NCBI GenBank assembly: GCA_965246805.1
Contig: CBDFFO010000006.1
Location: 806,001-870,000, forward strand
Origin: Schlegelella_A sp965246805
GTDB lineage: Bacteria; Pseudomonadota; Gammaproteobacteria; Burkholderiales; Burkholderiaceae_C
DNA length: 64,000 nucleotides
Direction of reading: 5' to 3'
In this document: positions 53,126-61,858 of the stretch, piece after piece
Layout: every line of letters begins with the position of its first letter
Position numbering within the stretch: position 1 is the first letter of the stretch
The notes under the pieces: generated by a model
Told to the model about the DNA's origin: nothing
The model's database searches: none
Seen by the model: the letters and a program-made list of their open reading frames with translations, nothing else
Program-made: the position numbers and the translations under genes

Positions 53126-53674
53126 TCAGTCGAACACCGGCGCCGCGTCGAGCATCACGCCCGCCAGATCCTTCGCCGATAGGACCGGCGACACCGTCAG
53201 CGGCCACCGAACGCCGATCGCCGGATCGTCCCAGCGTATGCAGACCTCCGCGCTCGGCGTGTAGTAGTCGGTGGTCTTGTAGAGCACCTCGGCCGTCTCG
53301 CTCGTCACCGCGTAACCGTGTGCGAAACCGACTGGGATCCATAGCTGCCGATGGTTCTCGTCGCTCAGTTCAACCCCGACCCACTGGCCGAAGGTCGGAC
53401 TGCTGCGTCGCACGTCGACAGCCACATCGAACACCGAACCACGCGTGACGCGAACGAGCTTGGCCTGCGCGTGCGGCGCGCGCTGGTAGTGCAAACCACG
53501 GAGCACTCCCGTGCTGGAGCGTGACTGGTTGTCCTGCACGAACGAATGCTGCGCGCCGATCGACTCGTCGAACCGTCGCTGGTTGAAGCTCTCCATGAAG
53601 AACCCGCGGTTGTCGCCGAAGACCTGCGGCTCTACGATGAACACATCCTTCAGAACGGTGGCGACGAGCTTCAT
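53126..53674 (-). CDS. rfbC: dTDP-4-dehydrorhamnose 3,5-epimerase
   Basis: Third enzyme of the dTDP-rhamnose route. 182-residue cupin with the catalytic H62 in VLRGLHYQ and Y132 in EVLYKTTDYYTP; PVGFAHGYAV is a family block. Complete. Part of rfbB-rfbA-rfbC in that order; the reductase gene rfbD is not in the window. A 28-base gap separates it from rfbA. Confidence 0.96.
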   Translation of the reverse strand: MKLVATVLKDVFIVEPQVFGDNRGFFMESFNQRRFDESIGAQHSFVQDNQSRSSTGVLRGLHYQRAPHAQAKLVRVTRGSVFDVAVDVRRSSPTFGQWVGVELSDENHRQLWIPVGFAHGYAVTSETAEVLYKTTDYYTPSAEVCIRWDDPAIGVRWPLTVSPVLSAKDLAGVMLDAAPVFD

Positions 53675-53702
53675 GGCGGGCTCCCGGGGTTGGGCCAGGC
53701 GT

Positions 53703-54593
53703 TCACAGCAGGGTGTCGGAAAGCACTTGCATCAGGTAGCGGCCGTAGCCGTTTTTCAGCATCGGCCGGGCCAGCGCGGTGAGTTGCTCTCGGCTGATCC
53801 AGCCGGCGTGAAACGCGATCTCTTCAGGACAAGCGACCTTCAGTCCCTGACGTTTTTCGAGCGTCGCGATGAACTGGCCAGCTTCCAATAGGCTGTCGTG
53901 CGTGCCGGTGTCGAGCCAGGCGCAGCCGCGACCCAGGATCTCAATGTGCAGGTTGTCTTGCCGGAGGTAATGCGCGTTGATCTCGGTGATCTCGAGCTCG
54001 CCGCGCGCCGAGGGCTTGACATCGGCCGCGATGTCGCAGACCTGGTTGTCGTAGAAGTAAAGGCCGGTGACCGCGTAGTTGCTCTTCGGTGCGACGGGCT
54101 TTTCTTCGATGCTGATCGCGCGCCGCGTCGCGTCGAACTCCACCACGCCATAGCGTTCTGGATCCTGCACGTGATACGCGAACACCGAGGCGCCGTGCAA
54201 TCGATCGGTCGCGCTTCGCAGCAGCACCGGCAAGTCGTGGCCGTGAAAGATGTTGTCGCCGAGCACGAGCGCACTCGGCCCGCCGCCGATGAACGATTTG
54301 CCGAGGATGAAAGCCTGCGCAAGACCGTCGGGGCTCGGCTGCACGCAGTACTCGATGCGCATGCTCCACTTGCTGCCGTCGCCGAGCAACTCGCGAAAGC
54401 GCGGTGTGTCGGCGGGGGTGCTGATCAACAGGATTTCGCGGATTCCGGCGAGCATCAGCGTGCTGAGCGGGTAATAGACCATCGGCTTGTCGTAGACCGG
54501 CAGCAACTGCTTGCTAACCGACAACGTGGCCGGATGCAGACGCGTGCCGGAGCCTCCGGCGAGCACGATGCCCTTGCGGGTCGGGCTCGTCAT
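53703..54593 (-). CDS. rfbA: Glucose-1-phosphate thymidylyltransferase
   Basis: First step of dTDP-sugar synthesis: dTTP plus glucose-1-P to dTDP-glucose. 296 residues: GIVLAGGSGTRLHPAT (8-23), VYDKPMVYYPLSTLMLAGI, LVLGDNIFHG and VEEKP-type IEEKPVAPKSNYAVTGLYFYD. Its ATG overlaps the rfbB stop by four bases, indicating coupling. Confidence 0.97.
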   Translation of the reverse strand: MTSPTRKGIVLAGGSGTRLHPATLSVSKQLLPVYDKPMVYYPLSTLMLAGIREILLISTPADTPRFRELLGDGSKWSMRIEYCVQPSPDGLAQAFILGKSFIGGGPSALVLGDNIFHGHDLPVLLRSATDRLHGASVFAYHVQDPERYGVVEFDATRRAISIEEKPVAPKSNYAVTGLYFYDNQVCDIAADVKPSARGELEITEINAHYLRQDNLHIEILGRGCAWLDTGTHDSLLEAGQFIATLEKRQGLKVACPEEIAFHAGWISREQLTALARPMLKNGYGRYLMQVLSDTLL

Positions 54594-55669
54594 GCGCCCT
54601 CCACGTCGGCCGATCGGCCTTGGTAATTAACCGACACCCAGTCGCGATACGCGCCGGTCTGGACGTGTTCGACCCACTCGCGGTGATCAAGGTACCAGTG
54701 CACGGTCTTGCGGATCCCGGTCTCGAAGGTTTCGATCGGGCGCCAGCCGAGTTCGCGCTCGATCTTCCGGGCGTCGATGGCATAACGGCGATCGTGGCCT
54801 GGGCGATCGGTGACGTGGGTGACGAGGCGCGCGTAGGGTCCGACCGGATCGGGCGCCAACTCATCGAGCAACGCGCACACCGTCTTCACGATGTCGATGT
54901 TCGCCATCTCGTTCCAGCCGCCGATGTTGTACGTTTCGCCGACCGTGCCGCCCGCCAGCACCGCGCGTATCGCGGAAGCATGGTCATTCACGTAGAGCCA
55001 ATCGCGGATCTGTCGGCCATCGCCATAGACCGGCAGCGGCCGGCCGGCCAGCGCATTGACGATCAGCAGCGGAATTAGCTTCTCGGGAAAATGAAACGGC
55101 CCGTAATTGTTCGAGCAGTTGGTGGACACCACGGGCAACCCGTAAGTGTGGTGCCAGGCGCGCACCAGGTGATCGCTCGCCGCCTTGCTGGCCGAATACG
55201 GGCTGTTCGGTTCGAACGCGTGCGCCTCGGTAAAAGGCGCGGCGTCGGGCTCGAGCGAGCCGTAGACCTCGTCGGTCGACACGTGATGGAAGCGGAAGTC
55301 GGTGCGGGCCGAGCCCGAGAGCGTCGACCAGTGCCGGCGCGCCGCTTCGAGCAGCGTGAACGTGCCCTCGACATTCGTCTTAATGAACGCCTGCGGCCCG
55401 TGAATGCTGCGGTCGACGTGGCTTTCGGCTGCGAAGTGGACAATGGCGCGAGGCCGGTGCTTCGCGAGCAGTGAATCGAGGAGGGCGGCGTCGCAGATGT
55501 CGCCACGCACGAAGACGTGGCGCGGATCGCCCTCCAGCGACCGGAGGCTTTCGAGGTTGCCCGCATACGTCAACGCATCGAGGTTGACCACGCCCTCGGC
55601 GCTTCGGGCCAACCAATCAAGGATGAAATTGGCGCCGATGAAACCGGCCCCACCGGTGACGAGGATCAT
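54590..55669 (-). CDS. rfbB: dTDP-glucose 4,6-dehydratase
   Basis: Converts dTDP-glucose to dTDP-4-keto-6-deoxyglucose. 359 residues: NAD motif TGGAGFIGANF (5-15), AAESHVDRSI (80-89), STDEVYG (131-137; T132, D133, E134), and Y158-x3-K162 in SPYSASKAASDHL. The start MILVTGGAGF is standard; the upstream open frame is antisense to the helicase gene. It is the first gene of the - strand block and divergent from the helicase. Confidence 0.97.
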   Translation of the reverse strand: MILVTGGAGFIGANFILDWLARSAEGVVNLDALTYAGNLESLRSLEGDPRHVFVRGDICDAALLDSLLAKHRPRAIVHFAAESHVDRSIHGPQAFIKTNVEGTFTLLEAARRHWSTLSGSARTDFRFHHVSTDEVYGSLEPDAAPFTEAHAFEPNSPYSASKAASDHLVRAWHHTYGLPVVSTNCSNNYGPFHFPEKLIPLLIVNALAGRPLPVYGDGRQIRDWLYVNDHASAIRAVLAGGTVGETYNIGGWNEMANIDIVKTVCALLDELAPDPVGPYARLVTHVTDRPGHDRRYAIDARKIERELGWRPIETFETGIRKTVHWYLDHREWVEHVQTGAYRDWVSVNYQGRSADVEGA

Positions 55670-55715
55670 GAGATCGATGCAGATGCGGGAATGCGCAGGC
55701 GATGGCCGACGTGGA

Positions 55716-55721
55716 ATTCTA
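55716..55721 (-). promoter_or_regulatory. Possible -10 element of the rfbBAC/glycan block
   Basis: TAGAAT on the - strand lies 46 bases before the rfbB ATG in the divergent gap. No convincing -35 at 16-18 bases. It would give a leader of about 40 bases. Confidence 0.35.
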
Positions 55722-55774
55722 GGGGGCATTGCCCGTGAAACCGCGGGCCCATCGGTCAATGGGCGCTGGCGGGA

Positions 55775-55780
55775 GATAAT
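55775..55780 (+). promoter_or_regulatory. Putative -10 element right before the helicase gene
   Basis: GATAAT ends six bases before the ATG at 55787, which would place transcription start on or beside the start codon. The -35 is weak (CGGTCA, 16 bases upstream). Confidence 0.35.
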
Positions 55781-55786
55781 CGCTCC

Positions 55787-57370
55787 ATGAGTGAAACAGT
55801 TGACACAAAGAACGGAATGCTTGCTGCCGGCAACGAAGATCCCGCGTCGAACCTCGCCCCAGCGTTGCCTTTTTCCGATGTCGGCCTCTCGCCACTCCTG
55901 CAGCGCGCCGTCGCTGACCAGGGTTACACGCTGATGACGCCGATCCAGGCCAAGGCGATCCCACATGTGCTGGCCGGCCGCGACATCATGGGCGCTGCAC
56001 AGACCGGCACCGGCAAAACGGCCGCGTTCTCGCTGCCACTGCTGCACAAGATGCTGCGTCACGAGAACGCGAGCATGTCGCCGGCGCGCCACCCGGTGCG
56101 CGCTCTCGTGATCGCGCCGACACGTGAACTGGCTGACCAGGTCGCCGCCAACATCAAGGGCTACGCGGCCCACTCGAAGCTGCGCGTCGCGGTGGTCTAC
56201 GGCGGCATCGACATGAAGCCGCAGACGCTCGAGCTGAAAGCCGGCGTCGAGGTGCTCGTCGCCACGCCGGGCCGCTTGCTTGACCACATCGAGGCGAAGA
56301 ACTGTGTGCTGAATCAGGTCGAGTACGTGGTGCTCGACGAAGCCGACCGGATGCTCGACATCGGCTTCCTACCCGACCTGCAGCGCATCCTGAGCTACCT
56401 GCCGAAGCATCGCCAGACGCTGCTGTTCTCCGCCACTTTTTCTCCCGAGATCAAGCGACTCGCCGAGAGCTATCTGCAGGATCCGTTGCTGGTCGAGGTG
56501 GCACGCCCGAACGCGACCGCGACCAACGTCGAGCAGCGCTTCTACAGCGTCGCCACCGACGACAAGCGCGCCGCGGTGTTGAAGATCCTGAAGGAGCGCT
56601 CGCTCACGCAGGCGCTGGTCTTCGTCAACTCGAAGCTCGGCTGCGCACGCCTCGCGCGCTCGTTCGAACGCGACGGCCTGCGCACGAACGCCCTGCACGG
56701 TGACAAGTCGCAAGACGAACGCCTGAAAGCACTCGAAGCGTTCAAGAGCGGAGCGGTCGACGTGCTGGTCGCGACCGACGTGGCTGCGCGCGGCCTCGAC
56801 ATCGTCGACCTGCCAGCGGTGTTCAATTTCGACGTGCCGTTCAACGCGGAAGATTACGTGCACCGAATCGGCCGCACAGGCCGCGCGGGAGCGTCCGGCC
56901 TCGCCGTCACGCTGGTCTCGCGGGACGATGCGCGGCTCGTCGCTGACATCGAGAAGCTGATCAAGAAAAAGATCGAGCTCGAGCCGCTCGAACTCGACGG
57001 CACGCCGGCCCGCAGCGCTCGCGAGCGGTCGCGTGAGCAGGGCGACCGGGAGCGACCGCCGCGCGCTGCATCGGCCGATCTCGGTGACGAGCAGGATCTG
57101 GCATCGAACACGCAGGCGTCGGCGCCGCGCGCCTCCGCGCCGCCACGTCCGCGGCCGATCCGCGCGAACGCGGATCCGTTCTTCGACAAGCCGTACGAGC
57201 CGAACGCGCTCGCCGTCGAGCCCGCATGGGAAACGCGTGGCGCCGCCTCGCCGCGCGGGGTCTCGCCCAACATCAAGCCGAAGAAGCGGGTCGCCGCGCT
57301 GTTCGGTGCGAAGGCGGACGACGCGGTGGCGGCCGCCGATTCAACGTCTAAAGAAGCCGAAACGCTCTGA
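55787..57370 (+). CDS. DEAD-box ATP-dependent RNA helicase (RhlE type)
   Basis: RNA unwinding enzyme of 527 residues. Q motif around FSDVGLSPLLQRAV...TPIQ, motif I AQTGTGKT (71-78), Ia PTREL, II DEAD (184-187), III SAT (215-217), and VI HRIGRTGRAG. The disordered C-terminal tail (after about residue 405) is rich in Arg, Pro and Ala and contains a repeated Ser/Ala/Pro pattern, typical of RNA-binding tails in this group. RhlE-type from the core; it is divergent from rfbB and followed by an oppositely oriented gene. Confidence 0.93.
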   Translation: MSETVDTKNGMLAAGNEDPASNLAPALPFSDVGLSPLLQRAVADQGYTLMTPIQAKAIPHVLAGRDIMGAAQTGTGKTAAFSLPLLHKMLRHENASMSPARHPVRALVIAPTRELADQVAANIKGYAAHSKLRVAVVYGGIDMKPQTLELKAGVEVLVATPGRLLDHIEAKNCVLNQVEYVVLDEADRMLDIGFLPDLQRILSYLPKHRQTLLFSATFSPEIKRLAESYLQDPLLVEVARPNATATNVEQRFYSVATDDKRAAVLKILKERSLTQALVFVNSKLGCARLARSFERDGLRTNALHGDKSQDERLKALEAFKSGAVDVLVATDVAARGLDIVDLPAVFNFDVPFNAEDYVHRIGRTGRAGASGLAVTLVSRDDARLVADIEKLIKKKIELEPLELDGTPARSARERSREQGDRERPPRAASADLGDEQDLASNTQASAPRASAPPRPRPIRANADPFFDKPYEPNALAVEPAWETRGAASPRGVSPNIKPKKRVAALFGAKADDAVAAADSTSKEAETL

Positions 57371-57403
57371 TCGGAGCTGCCCTTTGCGCCGGTGTGCGAC
57401 GCT

Positions 57404-58171
57404 CTAAATGCGCGCGAGGAACGCGAACACGGCCGGCACTTCGTTCGAGAGTGGGTTGGGCGCGGCGCGCCAACGTTGCACCGTCTCGGTTCGCGTGAAC
57501 GCGTTCGGCATCGTCAGCCCCGAGCTCACTGACAGTAGCGTGGGGCCCTGCAGAGCCGCGACCAGCGCCGACAGCAGCACGTCGTTGCGGTACGGCGCTT
57601 CGATCAGCAACTGTGTTTGCGCCGCCTTACGGGACAGGCCTTCAAGCTCGCGGATGCGAGCTCCGCGCGCGGCCGCATCGACCGGCAAGTAGCCGACGAA
57701 CGCGAAGCTCTGGCCGTTGAGGCCGCTCGCCGCGAGCGCGAGCAACAGCGAACTGGCACCGGGGAGCGGTACCACGCGGAGCTCGAGGCTGTGCGCGCTC
57801 GCGACCAGCGCCGCGCCGGGGTCGGCGACCGCGGGCAGGCCGGCCTCCGAGACGAGGCCGATATCCTGGCCGTCGAGTGCCGGTGCGAGCAGCGGCCTGA
57901 GGTCAGGTGTCGTGGTCGGTCGACCCTTTGGGGCCCGTGGCAACTCGACGATCGCGAGGCTTTGCAACGGCGCGACCAACGGCACGACGGCATCGACGCG
58001 CTTCAGGAAGGCACGCGTCGTCCGCGCGTTTTCGCAGACCCAGTGGCGCAACGACGCGGCCTCGCGAATCACGCCGAGCGGCAACACGTCCTGCAAATCG
58101 GGCGCGACGCCGTCGATGCCGAAGTCGAGCGTGTTGGGCACCAGCAGCAATCGACCGCGCGTCGGCTTCAT
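57404..58171 (-). CDS. Tetrapyrrole-methylase-fold SAM methyltransferase (RsmI-like)
   Basis: A 255-residue protein beginning GRLLLVPNTLDFG, with VSEAGLPAVADPGAALV (the SAM/tetrapyrrole-methylase loop) and LPGASSLLLALAASGLNGQSFAFVGYLP, as in RsmI (16S rRNA C1402 2'-O-methyltransferase). N-terminal spacing differs from RsmI itself, so it is a paralogue whose substrate is not known. The start at 58171 is two bases after the Maf stop. Confidence 0.83.
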   Translation of the reverse strand: MKPTRGRLLLVPNTLDFGIDGVAPDLQDVLPLGVIREAASLRHWVCENARTTRAFLKRVDAVVPLVAPLQSLAIVELPRAPKGRPTTTPDLRPLLAPALDGQDIGLVSEAGLPAVADPGAALVASAHSLELRVVPLPGASSLLLALAASGLNGQSFAFVGYLPVDAAARGARIRELEGLSRKAAQTQLLIEAPYRNDVLLSALVAALQGPTLLSVSSGLTMPNAFTRTETVQRWRAAPNPLSNEVPAVFAFLARI

Positions 58172-58173
58172 CG

Positions 58174-58788
58174 TCACCCGACGCCGTCGCTGGCGAGCGG
58201 ATCGATGCCGGCTTCGCGCAGCATCGCGCAGGTCTTGATCATCGGCAGACCGACGAGCGCAGTCGCATCGTCGGACTCGATCGCATCGAGCAGGGCGATG
58301 CCGAGCGACTCCGACTTGGCGCTGCCGGCGCAGTCGTAAGGCTCGTCGAGGATCAGGTAGCGCTCGATTTCGGCGTCGCTCAACGCGCGAACGCGCACGG
58401 TCACGGGCACCACCGCGACCCGCTCGAAACCGGTCGCCCGACACACCACCGCGACGCCGGTCTGGAACACCACCGTCTTGCCGCTCATCGCGCGCAACTG
58501 CTCCACCGCTCGCTCGTGCGAACCGGGCTTGCCGAGCGGCGCGCCATCGAGGTCGGCGACCTGGTCGGCGCCGATCACGACGGCATCGGGGTGGCGCGAG
58601 GCGACCTCGTTCGCCTTCGCGAGGGCCAAACGCCTCGCAGTGTCGCGCGGTGCTTCGCGCAGCAGCGGTGTCTCGTCGAGTCGCGGCGCCTCGACCGTGA
58701 ACGGCAGTCGCAGGCGTTCGAGCAATTCGCGTCGATAGCGCGAGGTCGAGGCGAGGACGAGCCGGTGCGGAGCAACCATCGAAGTCAT
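58174..58788 (-). CDS. Maf family nucleotide pyrophosphatase (YceF-like)
   Basis: House-cleaning pyrophosphatase that hydrolyses non-canonical nucleotides. 204 residues: LVLASTSRYRRELLERL (10-26), VIGADQVADLDG with the catalytic Asp, and SAKSESLGIALLDAIESDD. M4 is an alternative start. Adjacent to the YceD/RpmF operon but on the opposite strand, as in many betaproteobacteria. Confidence 0.93.
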   Translation of the reverse strand: MTSMVAPHRLVLASTSRYRRELLERLRLPFTVEAPRLDETPLLREAPRDTARRLALAKANEVASRHPDAVVIGADQVADLDGAPLGKPGSHERAVEQLRAMSGKTVVFQTGVAVVCRATGFERVAVVPVTVRVRALSDAEIERYLILDEPYDCAGSAKSESLGIALLDAIESDDATALVGLPMIKTCAMLREAGIDPLASDGVG

Positions 58789-58831
58789 TGTTGCATCGGG
58801 CTCGCGGCGCTCTCGATCCGTCGCGGCTCGA

Positions 58832-58837
58832 TACACT
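58832..58837 (+). promoter_or_regulatory. Putative -10 element right before yceD
   Basis: TACACT ends five bases before the ATG at 58843, again implying a leaderless start. Four of six positions match TATAAT and no -35 is visible. Confidence 0.3.
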
Positions 58838-58842
58838 GGCTC

Positions 58843-59391
58843 ATGGTGACCCGCGCTGTCGATCCACGCCGTCTCGACGTCGAGACATACGCCACCGACG
58901 GCGGCCATCTCGAAGGCGCCTGGCCGAACGATGGTTTCGGGCGGCTCGCCTCTTCGACCCTCCGAACGGCCGATGGCACACCGTTACCCGACGTCACGTG
59001 GTCGGCCCGGTTCGAGGCCCGGCCAGCACCGGGCGGCGAGGCCGACGCCTGGCTTTCGCTGCGCGCGCACGCCGACGTGGTGCTCGAGTGCCAGCGGTGC
59101 CTCGCGCCGATGCCGTTCGCGATCCGCATCGATCGTGAATTCCGATTCGCTCCTAGCGAAGACGCGGCAGCAGAACTCGACGCCGAAGACGAGGAGCACG
59201 ACGTGCTCGCCACGTCGCGAGCCTTCGACCTGCAAGAGTTGCTCGAAGACGAACTCCTGCTCGCGTTGCCGATCGTGCCGCGTCACGACGTGTGCCCGCA
59301 ACCGCTGGTCGCCGACGACGGCATCGACGAGCCGCTGCCGAATCCCTTTGCGGCCCTCGCGGGCTGGAAGCGCCGCGAGCCCGGTAACTGA
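58843..59391 (+). CDS. yceD: YceD family protein (DUF177)
   Basis: A 182-residue protein with CxxC in LECQRCLAPMPF (C83, C86) and C151 in HDVCPQPL, features of the YceD/DUF177 family that is linked to large-subunit and 23S rRNA biology. The start MVTRAVDPRRLDV agrees with the usual N-terminus. It precedes rpmF by 144 bases with a likely promoter for rpmF in between. Confidence 0.9.
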   Translation: MVTRAVDPRRLDVETYATDGGHLEGAWPNDGFGRLASSTLRTADGTPLPDVTWSARFEARPAPGGEADAWLSLRAHADVVLECQRCLAPMPFAIRIDREFRFAPSEDAAAELDAEDEEHDVLATSRAFDLQELLEDELLLALPIVPRHDVCPQPLVADDGIDEPLPNPFAALAGWKRREPGN

Positions 59392-59439
59392 CCCGGGCCC
59401 GCGAGCCGACGACCGGCCCGCCGCGCTAGCGGGCGTGGC

Positions 59440-59445
59440 TATAAT
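59440..59445 (+). promoter_or_regulatory. Perfect -10 element (TATAAT) upstream of rpmF
   Basis: TATAAT lies 90 bases before the rpmF ATG. No good -35 is seen at 16-18 bases; a TG two bases upstream may partly compensate. Likely drives rpmF-plsX and the fab genes. Confidence 0.45.
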
Positions 59446-59535
59446 CTTCGGCTTTACGCGATTTGCCCGGCTGCACCGCCGGCGCACGCAAGATACCGCA
59501 CCTGGAAGTTTCTTCCGGCGCACCAGGAGATCTCC

Positions 59536-59718
59536 ATGGCCGTTCAACAGAACAAGAAGTCGCCCTCGAAGCGCGGCATGCACCGCGCGCACTACGCGCT
59601 CCAGACGCCGGGCACGGCCGTCGAGCCGACCACTGGCGAGGCTCACCTGCGCCACCACATCAGCCCGACCGGCTTCTACCGCGGCCGCAAGGTCCTGAAG
59701 ACCAAGGCAGACGCCTGA
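59536..59718 (+). CDS. rpmF: 50S ribosomal protein L32
   Basis: A 60-residue basic protein: MAVQQNKKSPSKRGMHRAH..., ending HISPTGFYRGRKVLKTKADA. The four zinc cysteines of some L32 proteins are absent, so this is the Cys-free form. The ribosome site AGGAGA lies five bases before the ATG. It heads the yceD/rpmF-plsX-fab array typical of proteobacteria, co-regulating ribosome and lipid synthesis. Confidence 0.97.
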   Translation: MAVQQNKKSPSKRGMHRAHYALQTPGTAVEPTTGEAHLRHHISPTGFYRGRKVLKTKADA

Positions 59719-59722
59719 TTCG

Positions 59723-60829
59723 TTGACGGCAACCGGCTCGCAGGGCGTGCCTTACGAGATCCGTCTCGCGGTCGATTGCATGGGCGGTGATCACGGTCCA
59801 TCCGTGACCTTGCCCGCCTGCAGGGCGTTTCTCGAGAGGCACCAAGACGCCGAGCTCATCCTCGTCGGCCGCGCCGCCGCGCTGCGGAGCGCAAGGGGCT
59901 GGCCACGATGCACGATCGTCGACGCGACCGAAGTGGTCGAGATGACCGATTCACTCGAAGTCGCTCTGCGCCGCAAGAAAGACTCATCGCTGCGGGTCGC
60001 GGTGTCGCAAGTGAAACCCGGCCCCTCCGGCGCCGCGCCGGCACAGGCCTGTGTGTCGGCCGGCAACACCGCGGCATTGATGGCGGTCTCGCGCTATGTG
60101 TTGAAGACCATCGACGGCATCGACCGCCCCGCGATCGCCACCGTGATGCCGAACCAGCGCGACGGCTTCACAACCGTGCTCGACCTCGGCGCCAACATCG
60201 ATTGCTCGGCCGAAAACCTGCTGCAGTTCGCGGTCATGGGCAGCGCGCTCGTCGCGTCGGTCGAGGGCAAGGAAGAGCCGACTGTCGGCCTCCTTAACAT
60301 CGGCGAAGAAGCGATCAAGGGTGGCGAGACCATCAAGCTCGCCGGTGAACTGATGCGCGCCGCGGCCGCGAGCAAACTCATCAATTTCCACGGCAACGTC
60401 GAAGGCAACGACATCTTCAAGGGCACCACCGACATCGTCGTCTGCGATGGCTTCGTTGGCAACGTCGCGTTGAAAACGGCCGAGGGACTGGCGACGATGC
60501 TCACGTCGTTCATCAAGCAGGAGTTCACCCGCAACCTCGGCACGCGCATCGCGGCGCTCGTCGCCTCACCGGTCCTCAATCATTTCAAGCACCGGGTCGA
60601 CCATCGCCGCTACAACGGCGCCGCCCTGCTCGGATTGCGCGGTTTGGTCTTCAAAAGTCACGGTTCGGCCGATGCGTTTGCCTTCGAGCAAGCACTCAAT
60701 CGTGCCTATGATGCGGCGCGTAACGGCTTGCTCGACCGCGTGCGCGCGCGGATCCTCGCGACTCTGGCGGCCATGCCGGCCGCCCGCGTCGAGGCGGAAT
60801 CTGTCGCGTTCGCGGTTTCCGCGTCTTGA
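59723..60829 (+). CDS. plsX: Phosphate acyltransferase PlsX
   Basis: Makes acyl-phosphate from acyl-ACP for phospholipid synthesis. 368 residues: IRLAVDCMGGDHGPSVT is the N-terminal signature, and GGETIKLAGELMRAAAAS, NVEGNDIF and DIVVCDGFVGNVALKTAEG are family blocks. There is no ATG before the signature; TTG at 59723 (four bases after rpmF) or GTG at 59747 are the start choices. Its stop overlaps the fabH ATG by one base (TGATG). Confidence 0.95.
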   Translation: MTATGSQGVPYEIRLAVDCMGGDHGPSVTLPACRAFLERHQDAELILVGRAAALRSARGWPRCTIVDATEVVEMTDSLEVALRRKKDSSLRVAVSQVKPGPSGAAPAQACVSAGNTAALMAVSRYVLKTIDGIDRPAIATVMPNQRDGFTTVLDLGANIDCSAENLLQFAVMGSALVASVEGKEEPTVGLLNIGEEAIKGGETIKLAGELMRAAAASKLINFHGNVEGNDIFKGTTDIVVCDGFVGNVALKTAEGLATMLTSFIKQEFTRNLGTRIAALVASPVLNHFKHRVDHRRYNGAALLGLRGLVFKSHGSADAFAFEQALNRAYDAARNGLLDRVRARILATLAAMPAARVEAESVAFAVSAS

Positions 60830-61818
60830 TGACATCGTCTCTACCGGGATATTCGCGCATCACGGGCACCGGCAGCTTTTTGCCGGGTTCGGCCATTTCC
60901 AATGCGGCGCTGACCGAGCGGTTGGCGGCGACCGGTGTCGAAACCTCCGATCAGTGGATCGTTGAGCGCACCGGCATTCGGGCACGTCATTTCGCCGATG
61001 CCGGCGTGATGTGCAGCGACCTCGCCGTCGAAGCCGCTCGGCTCGCGCTCGCAGCCGCCGATTGCGACGCGAAGAGCATCGACCTCGTCATCGTCGCCAC
61101 TTCGACGCCGGACATGGTGTTCCCGTCGTCGGCCTGCATCGTGCAGCACAAGCTCGGCATCCACGGCTGCGCCGCGTTCGACGTGCAGGCGGTGTGCGCC
61201 GGGTTCATCTACGCGCTCAGCGTCGCCGACTCGATGGTGCGCACCGGGGCCGCGAAGAAGGCGCTCGTGATCGGCGCCGAGGTGTTCTCGCGGATCCTCG
61301 ATTTCAACGACCGCACCACCTGCGTGTTGTTCGGCGATGGCGCCGGCGCCGTGGTCCTGGAAGCGAGCGAAACCCCCGGCATCCTCGCGACCGAACTGCA
61401 TGCCGACGGTCGATACGTCGATATCCTCTGCGTGCCCGGCCACGTGTCGGGCGGTCAGGTGCTGGGCGACCCGCTGTTGAAGATGGACGGCCCGGCCGTG
61501 TTCAAGCTCGCCGTCGGCGTGCTCGAGCAGGTCGCCCGCGAAGTGCTCGTGAAGGCCGACCGCACCGAGGCCGACATCGATTGGCTCATCCCGCACCAGG
61601 CCAACATCCGCATCATGCAGAGCACGGCGAAGAAGCTGAAGCTCGGCGCCGACAAGCTCGTCGTCACGGTCGATCGGCACGGCAACACGTCGGCCGCATC
61701 GATCCCGCTCGCGCTCGACGAGTCGGTGCGAAGCGGCAAGATCCGTCGCGGCGACACCGTGATGCTCGAAGGCGTCGGCGGTGGCTTCACGTGGGGCGCC
61801 GCGCTGCTCGACCTTTGA
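60829..61818 (+). CDS. fabH: Beta-ketoacyl-ACP synthase III
   Basis: Starts fatty acid elongation by condensing acetyl-CoA with malonyl-ACP. 329 residues with catalytic triad C123 (DVQAVCAGF), H256 (IPHQANIRI) and N286 (HGNTSAAS). The ATG overlaps the plsX stop. fabD follows after 40 bases. Confidence 0.97.
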   Translation: MTSSLPGYSRITGTGSFLPGSAISNAALTERLAATGVETSDQWIVERTGIRARHFADAGVMCSDLAVEAARLALAAADCDAKSIDLVIVATSTPDMVFPSSACIVQHKLGIHGCAAFDVQAVCAGFIYALSVADSMVRTGAAKKALVIGAEVFSRILDFNDRTTCVLFGDGAGAVVLEASETPGILATELHADGRYVDILCVPGHVSGGQVLGDPLLKMDGPAVFKLAVGVLEQVAREVLVKADRTEADIDWLIPHQANIRIMQSTAKKLKLGADKLVVTVDRHGNTSAASIPLALDESVRSGKIRRGDTVMLEGVGGGFTWGAALLDL

Positions 61819-61858
61819 GCGCGCCTGTACGCGCGTTCACCCACCTCATCGTGCAACC

